Assembly (NCBI GenBank): GCA_024743015.1
Contig: JANSXJ010000089.1
Coordinates: forward strand, 1-11,588
DNA length: 11,588 nt
DNA from: Hyphomonas sp.
GTDB lineage: Bacteria; Pseudomonadota; Alphaproteobacteria; Caulobacterales; Hyphomonadaceae
Direction: 5' to 3'
Made by a program: the position numbers and the translations under genes
Shown here: positions 6,747 to 11,588 of the stretch, piece after piece
Position numbering within the stretch: the stretch's first letter is position 1
Layout: the number at the start of each line of letters is the position of its first letter
The notes under the pieces: generated by a model
What the model saw: the letters and a program-made list of their open reading frames with translations, nothing else
Told to the model about the DNA's origin: nothing
Databases searched by the model: none

Positions 6747-6818
6747 GGCAGAAACAATCTCATGTCAGGTTTTAGGAATTAGCCGCCGTAGTGATAAATC
6801 GCTGCGCACGAATTCCCC

Positions 6819-7706
6819 CTAACCCCCCATCGCCGCGATCGCTTCCGCAACCGCAACCGTGCGCTCTGCCTCTTCCAGGTGCAGCAGTTCGGTCATCTTG
6901 CCGTTCACTTTCAGGACGCCTTTTCCGGCATTGCCCGGATCCGCGAAGGCTTCGATGACCGCTTTGGCTTGCTCAATATCCGCCTCAGCCGGAGCGAAGA
7001 TCTCGTTCGCGGCGGCCAGCTGGGACGGGTGGATCAGGGTCTTGCCGTCAAAACCCATCAAACGCCCTTGCGTACATTCGGCGGCGAGCCCGTCCTCGTC
7101 GCCAATGCCGTTGAAAACGCCATCAATGGCCAGCAGGTCATAGGCCCGCGCTGCCGCTACGGAGAGCCCCAGCGCGGTCTGGAACGCGGTGCGCAGTGGC
7201 GGATCGTTCACCCCGCGCAATTCCTTGGCGAGGTCATTGGTGCCCATGACAAAGGCGGTCAGGCGGGTGCGGCCAACGGCTTCGGCAATATCCTGAATAT
7301 TGAGGATGGCCTTGGGCATTTCGATCATCACCCAGAGGCCCATATCTTCCGGCGCACCGGCGCGGCTCATCGCATCGTCGAGCCGGTCAATATCGCCGCC
7401 ATCAATGACTTTAGGCGCGAGGATCGCATCCGGACCAGCTGCGACAGCGGCCTTCATGTCGTCGAGGCCCCATTCAGTATCGAGCCCATTCACGCGAACC
7501 ACCACCTCGCGCTTGCCATAGCCGCCGGACTGAACGGCCTTGCAGACCGTGTCGCGCGCTTCGGTCTTGGCGTCTGGCGCAACGGCGTCCTCAAGGTCGA
7601 AGATCAGCGTATCGGCGGCCAGCGTCTTGGCTTTCTCGAGCGCACGCGGGTTGGCGCCCGGCATATACAGGCAGGAACGACGGGGGCGGTGGGTTGAAAC
7701 TGACAT
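6819..7706 (-). CDS. HpcH/HpaI aldolase / CitE-like CoA-ester lyase
   Basis: 295-residue TIM-barrel lyase of the citrate lyase beta-subunit family, cytoplasmic and Mg2+-dependent. Relatives cleave or make malyl-CoA, methylmalyl-CoA or citramalyl-CoA, or hydrolyse malyl-CoA. Motifs in order: RRSCLYMPGANPRALEKA (9-26), DTLIFDLEDAVAPDAK (32-47), VVRVNGLDTEWG (69-80; Arg71 contacts the acyl group in relatives), ILAPKV (95-100), MIEMPKAILN (127-136; Glu129 a likely Mg ligand), MGTNDLAKELRG (154-165; Asp158 region a likely Mg ligand) and GFDGKTLIHPSQL (218-230). The start at 7706-7704 has an AAGGAGA ribosome binding site at 6 bases. A 12-codon upstream extension lacks one and does not match the family. 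It is a stand-alone gene without the CitD/CitF partners of true citrate lyase, so a malyl-CoA-type role is more likely. Confidence 0.92.
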   Translation of the reverse strand: MSVSTHRPRRSCLYMPGANPRALEKAKTLAADTLIFDLEDAVAPDAKTEARDTVCKAVQSGGYGKREVVVRVNGLDTEWGLDDMKAAVAAGPDAILAPKVIDGGDIDRLDDAMSRAGAPEDMGLWVMIEMPKAILNIQDIAEAVGRTRLTAFVMGTNDLAKELRGVNDPPLRTAFQTALGLSVAAARAYDLLAIDGVFNGIGDEDGLAAECTQGRLMGFDGKTLIHPSQLAAANEIFAPAEADIEQAKAVIEAFADPGNAGKGVLKVNGKMTELLHLEEAERTVAVAEAIAAMGG

Positions 7707-7790
7707 GTATGTCTCCTTGACGGACGAGATCGAACGCGACACGAGTGCCCGCTCGCGCGACTGAAATCAACTCTTGGCCCCGGGTTAAGC

Positions 7791-8261
7791 ATGCCAACCG
7801 ACTATCTTCTCCGCACCGCGGGCCCTGACGATTATGACGCCCTGGGTGAGCTGATATTCGATGCCATCCACAACGGTCCGACCCAGTACACGCCAGCACA
7901 GTCCAAAGCGTGGGCCCCGGCGCCGCGCAGTGGCCCGGACTGGGCGGCGCGCCTCGCCCGCCAGCACATCATCGCGGCGGAGCAGGACGGTGAGATACAG
8001 GGCTTCATGTCGATTGAACCCGGCGGCTATGTCGACTTCGCCTATATTCGCCCAAGTGCGCAGGGCAGCGGTCTCTTTCGGCGGCTGTTTGAGGCCGTCC
8101 TTGCCCGCGCCGAAGCGCAAGGCGAAGCGGAACTCTCGACTCATGCGAGCCTGATGGCGCAACCGGCCTTCGCGGCGATGGGGTTTGAGATTGATCACCA
8201 TGAAACGGTCGAGGTCGGTGGCCAGTCGCTGCGGCGTGCACGCATGACCAAACGCCTGTAA
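7791..8261 (+). CDS. GNAT-family N-acetyltransferase
   Basis: 156-residue acetyl-CoA-dependent acyltransferase, YafP-like. The N-terminal strand and helix LLRTAGPDDYDALGELIFDAI (6-26) and the YTPAQSKAWAP segment (33-43) fit that branch. Motif A is IRPSAQGSGLFRRLFEAV (86-103), with QGSGL as the acetyl-CoA pyrophosphate loop. It continues to STHASLMAQPAFAAMGFE (116-133), the usual motif-B end. No clear ribosome binding site precedes the ATG. It is divergent from the lyase gene across 84 bases and is followed after 10 bases by the serine hydrolase gene, so the two are probably co-transcribed. The acceptor substrate is not predictable. Confidence 0.9.
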   Translation: MPTDYLLRTAGPDDYDALGELIFDAIHNGPTQYTPAQSKAWAPAPRSGPDWAARLARQHIIAAEQDGEIQGFMSIEPGGYVDFAYIRPSAQGSGLFRRLFEAVLARAEAQGEAELSTHASLMAQPAFAAMGFEIDHHETVEVGGQSLRRARMTKRL

Positions 8262-8271
8262 GGATGCCCTT

Positions 8272-9396
8272 ATGACAGATTTTCCCATTTCTGGTTTCAC
8301 CGCACCCGGCTTCGAACCTGTTCAAGAGGCGTTTGAGGCAAACTTCGCAGAGGACAAGGAACTCGGCGCAGGCTTCGCCGCTTATCTCGACGGGGCGTTG
8401 ATCGTCGACCTGAAAGGCGGCTACGCAGATCGCAAGAAGGAAACCGCGTGGTCCGACGAAACCATTGTCCCGGTCTATTCTACAACCAAGCCCATTGCCG
8501 CTTTGGTCCTGGCGAGCGTGATTGACGCCTTGCCGGCAGGATATGAGACCCCGGTGGCAGACGTCTGGCCTGAATTTGGGGCGAACGGAAAAGCGGCGGT
8601 AACGATTGCCCAGATGGTGTCGCACCAGGCGGGACTACCCGGATTTATCGACCCCGTTGATCCCGGCCTTTGGCTGGATCCGGAGGCATGCGCTGCGGCG
8701 CTGGCCCCGCTTGAGCCGCTCTGGGAGCCGGGAACAGCACATGGCTACCATCCGCTCTCCTGGGGCTATCTGATCGGTGAATTGGTGCGCCGTATTGATG
8801 GCCGCAGTCTCGGCACGATCTTGCGTGAGGATATTGCCGGACCTGCAGGGATCGACTTTCAGATCGGGACCCCAGAATCGGAGCATCACCGCGTCGCTGA
8901 GATCATGCGCCCCCGCGCCTTGCCGGATCTGGGTGAGATCAATGACGCCACCCGTGCCGCCTTCCTGACCAAATGGTCGGCCCCGGATCGCGGCGGCGCC
9001 ATCTGGCGCGAAATCGAAATCCCGTCCGCCAATGGCATCGGCTCAGCCAAAGCCGTGGCGGAGCTTTACGGCATCTACGCGCATGGCGGCGACCTTCGAG
9101 GCCGGACCGTGATCCCGGACTCTGCGTTCGAGCGCCTGATCGAAAGCCGCGTAAAGGGTCAGGATCTGGTGCTGCCTTACGTCACCGAATTCGCCGCCGG
9201 GGTGATGCGCAACAATATCGGACTGTATGGTCCCAATCCGGATACAATGTGCCATTCAGGCTGGGGCGGATCACTGGCGCTTGGTGACCCAGATCGACAC
9301 CTGAGCGCGGCTTATGTGATGAATCGCCAGTCCAACAGTCTTCAAGCGGACCCGCGCGCCACGCGATTGATTCAGGCTTTATACGGTTGTTTGTAA
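8272..9396 (+). CDS. Beta-lactamase-fold serine hydrolase (class C / family VIII esterase type)
   Basis: 374-residue enzyme of the penicillin-binding-protein/class C beta-lactamase fold. The SxxK nucleophile motif is S70-T-T-K73 (VYSTTKPIAAL). The second motif is built around Tyr159 (HGYHPLSWGYLIGELVRR), and the third, replacing KTG, is HSGWGG (328-333). SHQAGLPGF (117-125) is also typical. This layout is that of EstB-like carboxylesterases rather than true AmpC, so ester hydrolysis is the safer prediction and resistance should not be inferred. No signal peptide is visible at the N-terminus (MTDFPISGFTAPGF), which argues for a cytoplasmic enzyme. AAGGA precedes the ATG at a normal distance, and the acetyltransferase gene ends 10 bases before. 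Its own terminator may be the hairpin at 9498-9526. Confidence 0.92.
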   Translation: MTDFPISGFTAPGFEPVQEAFEANFAEDKELGAGFAAYLDGALIVDLKGGYADRKKETAWSDETIVPVYSTTKPIAALVLASVIDALPAGYETPVADVWPEFGANGKAAVTIAQMVSHQAGLPGFIDPVDPGLWLDPEACAAALAPLEPLWEPGTAHGYHPLSWGYLIGELVRRIDGRSLGTILREDIAGPAGIDFQIGTPESEHHRVAEIMRPRALPDLGEINDATRAAFLTKWSAPDRGGAIWREIEIPSANGIGSAKAVAELYGIYAHGGDLRGRTVIPDSAFERLIESRVKGQDLVLPYVTEFAAGVMRNNIGLYGPNPDTMCHSGWGGSLALGDPDRHLSAAYVMNRQSNSLQADPRATRLIQALYGCL

Positions 9397-9433
9397 AGGA
9401 TATTTCCTGACACCCTCGCGCGATTGAATCGGC

Positions 9434-9448
9434 TGGTACGATTGTTGC
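9434..9448 (+). promoter_or_regulatory. Near-consensus sigma-54 (RpoN) -24/-12 promoter
   Basis: TGGTACGATTGTTGC matches the sigma-54 consensus TGGCACG-N4-TTGC with one change (C to T in the -24 box). The invariant GG (9435-9436) and GC (9447-9448) are separated by exactly the required 10 bases, and a pyrimidine precedes TGG as usual. Taking the C at 9448 as -12 puts +1 at about 9460. A GANTC site (9426-9430) lies just upstream. It is the best -24/-12 element I saw in the window. No gene starts in the right place downstream, so it would drive a short noncoding RNA. Confidence 0.6.
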
Positions 9449-9459
9449 GAAACCCGTTC

Positions 9460-9526
9460 GGAGTTTGGAAACTCAAATCTCCATCATGTTTACCTGCGCC
9501 CGGCTGTTTCAGCCGGGCTCTTTTTT
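9460..9526 (+). ncRNA. Predicted approximately 67-nt sigma-54-dependent small RNA
   Basis: Inferred from a sigma-54-type promoter at 9434-9448 and a strong intrinsic terminator at 9498-9526, with no ORF start between. The RNA would begin GGAGTTT. A 5' hairpin can form from GAGTT (9461-9465) with AACTC (9470-9474). Alternatively GGAG at the 5' end pairs with CTCC (9479-9482) in a competing fold. About 23 nt (9475-9497) remain single-stranded and contain UCUCC, which can pair with ribosome binding sites and would suit a translation-blocking sRNA. It lies in the 128-base gap between the serine hydrolase and rarD genes. The alternative is that only the terminator is real and ends the hydrolase mRNA. 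I do not recognise a known sRNA family. Confidence 0.4.
9498..9526 (+). terminator. Strong Rho-independent terminator
   Basis: GCCCGGCTG (9498-9506) and CAGCCGGGC (9510-9518) form a perfect 9-bp stem with a TTT loop, followed by TCTTTTTT (9519-9526). It ends transcripts coming from the left: the predicted small RNA and any read-through of the hydrolase operon. The T-run overlaps the first base of the convergent rarD stop codon. In the reverse direction no T-run follows, so it serves rarD poorly. Confidence 0.92.
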
Positions 9527-10436
9527 ATCTGACAGAAGCGGCCGCCCGGGCCAGTCGCCGCGCCTTGGCGTCTCCCATCAGACTATCAATCGTAAACACG
9601 ATGAGCGCAGTCCATATGAATGCAAAGGCGAGCGCGTGCGTCAGGCCAAAAGCTTCCTTGAACACAAGCACCGAAATCAGGAACTGCAAGGTCGGCCCGA
9701 TATATTGCATCATTCCCATGGTCGAGAGGCGCAGGCGTTTGGCCGCAACCGCGAACAGAATAAGCGGAACGGCCGTGATTGGTCCGGCGGCGAGCAGCAT
9801 TGGAATATCCCACCCGCTATCGCCCATCAGGCGTCCCTCGGGCTGCGTCACAAACCATCCAAACCAGAGCAGGGCGAGCGGCGCGAGCAGGGCGGCTTCT
9901 ACCACAAACCCGGCCCGGCTATCGACCTGGACCTGTTTGCGAATAACCGAATAGAACGCGAAGGTCAGACACAGCACCAGCGCCACCCAGGGCAAATAGC
10001 CGAGCGCCGCTGTCATGATCGAGACCCCTATCGCGGCGAGCCCGACTGCAACCCATTGCGCTGGCCGCAACCGCTCCGCGAAAAACAGTGCGCCGATCAG
10101 CACATTGACCAGTGGATTGATATAGTAGCCGAGGCTCGCCTCCATCACGCGTTCCTGGCCAACAGCCCAGATATAGATCAGCCAGTTCACGCCAATCAGA
10201 ACAGCGGAAATGCTCAGCCAGAACAGATGCTGGCGGGTTAGGGCGGCGCGAAGCTGGGTCCAATTGCGTGCGATTATGATGAGGATAAAACCGGTCGGAA
10301 CACTCCAGATGACCCGATGCGCCAGCATCTCCATGGGTTGGATATGGTCGAGCGCCCGGAAATAGAGCGGCAATCCACCCCAAATCGTGTAGCAACCGAG
10401 ACAGCAGAGAAACCCGAGGCGCAGTGTTGAAGACAT
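9525..10436 (-). CDS. rarD: RarD-type EamA/DMT-superfamily transporter
   Basis: 303-residue inner-membrane protein with about ten hydrophobic segments, in the drug/metabolite transporter superfamily. Segments run for example at 7-26, 39-56, 71-92, 100-119, 126-143, 147-163, 177-195, 211-231, 245-259 and 264-284. The signatures LIGVNWLIYIWAVGQERV (80-97) and EASLGYYINPLVNVLIGALF (99-118) are those of RarD. The substrate is not established; the 'chloramphenicol-sensitive' name is historical. The C-terminus is basic (KARRLARAAASVR), fitting a cytoplasmic end. The start at 10436-10434 gives the normal short N-terminus before the first helix, although the ribosome binding site is weak. It lies 72 bases downstream of lepA on the same strand with no strong terminator between, so read-through from lepA is likely. 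Confidence 0.93.
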   Translation of the reverse strand: MSSTLRLGFLCCLGCYTIWGGLPLYFRALDHIQPMEMLAHRVIWSVPTGFILIIIARNWTQLRAALTRQHLFWLSISAVLIGVNWLIYIWAVGQERVMEASLGYYINPLVNVLIGALFFAERLRPAQWVAVGLAAIGVSIMTAALGYLPWVALVLCLTFAFYSVIRKQVQVDSRAGFVVEAALLAPLALLWFGWFVTQPEGRLMGDSGWDIPMLLAAGPITAVPLILFAVAAKRLRLSTMGMMQYIGPTLQFLISVLVFKEAFGLTHALAFAFIWTALIVFTIDSLMGDAKARRLARAAASVR

Positions 10437-10508
10437 GCGCGTGCAGGTAGCGGTGATTGTACTCAGGCGCCACCCGGAAATTGTCGATCATGCTGATCGG
10501 ATCAGGGC

Positions 10509-11588
10509 CTAATCGCCATCCATGCGCAGCGCCGCAACAAACGCTTCCTGCGGGATCTCGACTTTGCCGAACTGGCGCATGCGCTGCTTACCGGCTTTTT
10601 GCTTGTCCAGTAGCTTGCGTTTCCGGGTCGCGTCCCCGCCATAACATTTCGCCGTCACATCCTTGCGCAGCGCGGAAATGGTTTCACGCGCAATGATCCG
10701 TCCGCCTATCGCTGCCTGGATCGGAATCTTGAACATCTGGCGCGGGATCAGGTCCTTGAGGCGCTCACACATCTGCCGCCCGCGGCTCTCGGCGCGGTCG
10801 CGGTGCACAAGCATGGCAAGCGCATCGACCGGCTCGTCATTCACCAGGATATTCATCTTCACGAGGTTTTCGGCGCGGTGGCCGACAATCTCATAATCGA
10901 AGCTCGCATAGCCGCGCGAGATCGATTTGAGGCGATCATAAAAGTCGAACACGACCTCATTGAGCGGCAATTCATACTGCACCATCGCCCGACCGCCGAC
11001 ATAAGACAGTTCGGTCTGGATGCCGCGTCGGTCCTGACACAGCTTAAGGATCGAACCGAGATACTCGTCCGGCGTATAGATTGTCGCCCGGATCCAGGGC
11101 TCGCGCACTTCGGCAATCTTGACCACATCCGGCATATCCGCCGGATTGTGCAACTCGATCTCGGTGCCATCTGTCATCGTCATCTCGTAAACCACCGATG
11201 GCGCCGTCGCGATCAGATCGAGATCGAACTCGCGGCTGAGGCGCTCCTGAATGATTTCCAGATGCAACAGGCCCAGGAACCCGCAGCGAAAGCCCATGCC
11301 GAGCGCGGCAGAGGTTTCCATCTCCCAGGTGAAGGAGGCATCGTTCAGGCGCAGCTTGCCCATCGCCGCGCGCAATTCGTCAAAATCTCCGGCATCCATC
11401 GGGAACAAGCCGCAAAACACGACGGGTTGCACGTCCTTATAGCCAGGCAGGGCCTCGTCAGTGCCATGCTTGTCCGTGGTGATCGTGTCCCCGATGGCGC
11501 AGTCAGCGACTTCCTTGATCGAGGCGATGAGAAAGCCAACTTCACCCGGGCCAAGCTCATCGACATCGGTGGGTTTCGGTTTGAAGAC
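10509..11588 (-). CDS. lepA: Elongation factor 4 (LepA), C-terminal part; 5' end beyond window
   Basis: Ribosome-associated translational GTPase that helps translation or ribosome assembly under stress. The frame is open to the right edge and gives 359 residues of an expected 600. The GTPase domain and its P-loop lie outside the window. Visible are the end of domain 2 ([20 protein letters not shown]), the EF-G-like domain 3 ([10 protein letters not shown], then [20 protein letters not shown]), domain 5, and the LepA-specific C-terminal domain with [20 protein letters not shown] near the end. It terminates at TAG 10511-10509. The reading frame is intact throughout. Identification is secure because this C-terminal domain is unique to LepA. 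rarD follows on the same strand. Confidence 0.97.
   Translation of the reverse strand, partial: VFKPKPTDVDELGPGEVGFLIASIKEVADCAIGDTITTDKHGTDEALPGYKDVQPVVFCGLFPMDAGDFDELRAAMGKLRLNDASFTWEMETSAALGMGFRCGFLGLLHLEIIQERLSREFDLDLIATAPSVVYEMTMTDGTEIELHNPADMPDVVKIAEVREPWIRATIYTPDEYLGSILKLCQDRRGIQTELSYVGGRAMVQYELPLNEVVFDFYDRLKSISRGYASFDYEIVGHRAENLVKMNILVNDEPVDALAMLVHRDRAESRGRQMCERLKDLIPRQMFKIPIQAAIGGRIIARETISALRKDVTAKCYGGDATRKRKLLDKQKAGKQRMRQFGKVEIPQEAFVAALRMDGD

Noticed and set aside
6775..6816. GGAATT...AATTCC inverted repeat just downstream of the CitE-like gene.
   Set aside because: The arms are 6 bases with about 30 bases between and no T-run. It is likely chance, and the 6714-6746 hairpin is better.
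6879..7697. 272-codon plus-strand open frame opposite the CitE-like lyase.
   Set aside because: It is antisense to a well-supported enzyme gene, and its protein has no recognisable domain.
8272..9396. Reading the serine hydrolase as an AmpC beta-lactamase resistance gene.
   Set aside because: There is no signal peptide, no KTG motif and no clear YxN motif. The pattern fits family VIII esterases, so a resistance label would be unsupported.
9465..10241. 258-codon plus-strand open frame through the terminator and opposite rarD.
   Set aside because: It reads through a strong terminator, is antisense to a ten-helix transporter gene, and has no ribosome binding site.
10494..10504. TGATCGGATCA palindrome between lepA and rarD.
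   Set aside because: The 5-base arms with a 1-base centre cannot form a useful RNA hairpin, and no repeat partner was seen. Not called as an operator or terminator.

Overview
The window looks like chromosomal DNA of an alphaproteobacterium. The grounds are a moderately high GC content, the protein styles of NadE, LepA, RarD and the CitE-like lyase, and compact gene packing. A marine Hyphomonadaceae/Maricaulales-type organism is a reasonable guess, but the sequence alone does not settle it. No tRNA, rRNA, CRISPR array, insertion sequence or phage gene was seen. Most genes are housekeeping or general metabolism.

Left part (1-4240): two minus-strand genes, an N-acyl-D-amino-acid deacylase-type amidohydrolase that runs off the left edge and an FAD-dependent monooxygenase-like protein. 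They lie back to back with a plus-strand glutamine-dependent NAD+ synthase (nadE). Middle-left (4241-4534): a minus-strand cold-shock protein converges on nadE and has its own intrinsic terminator between the two.

Middle (4535-6818): a 313-base regulatory region leads into a tight plus-strand operon: an ArsR-family repressor, two different AHSA1/SRPBCC ligand-binding proteins and a PhnB-like VOC protein. Two inverted repeats sharing a TTAGGC box bracket the only good -35 box, and one lies across the repressor's own start codon. Autoregulation is the obvious reading. The layout suggests a small-molecule-responsive unit whose ligand is unknown.

Right part (6819-11588): a minus-strand CitE-like CoA-ester lyase converges on the operon. 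It is divergent from a plus-strand GNAT acetyltransferase followed by a beta-lactamase-fold serine hydrolase. Beyond that hydrolase lies a near-consensus sigma-54 (-24/-12) promoter followed, at the right distance, by a strong Rho-independent terminator and no ORF of note. This predicts an approximately 67-nt sigma-54-dependent small RNA and is the most interesting item in the window. Its terminator T-run touches the stop codon of the convergent rarD gene. The window closes with the C-terminal 60% of lepA (EF4), upstream of rarD on the minus strand.
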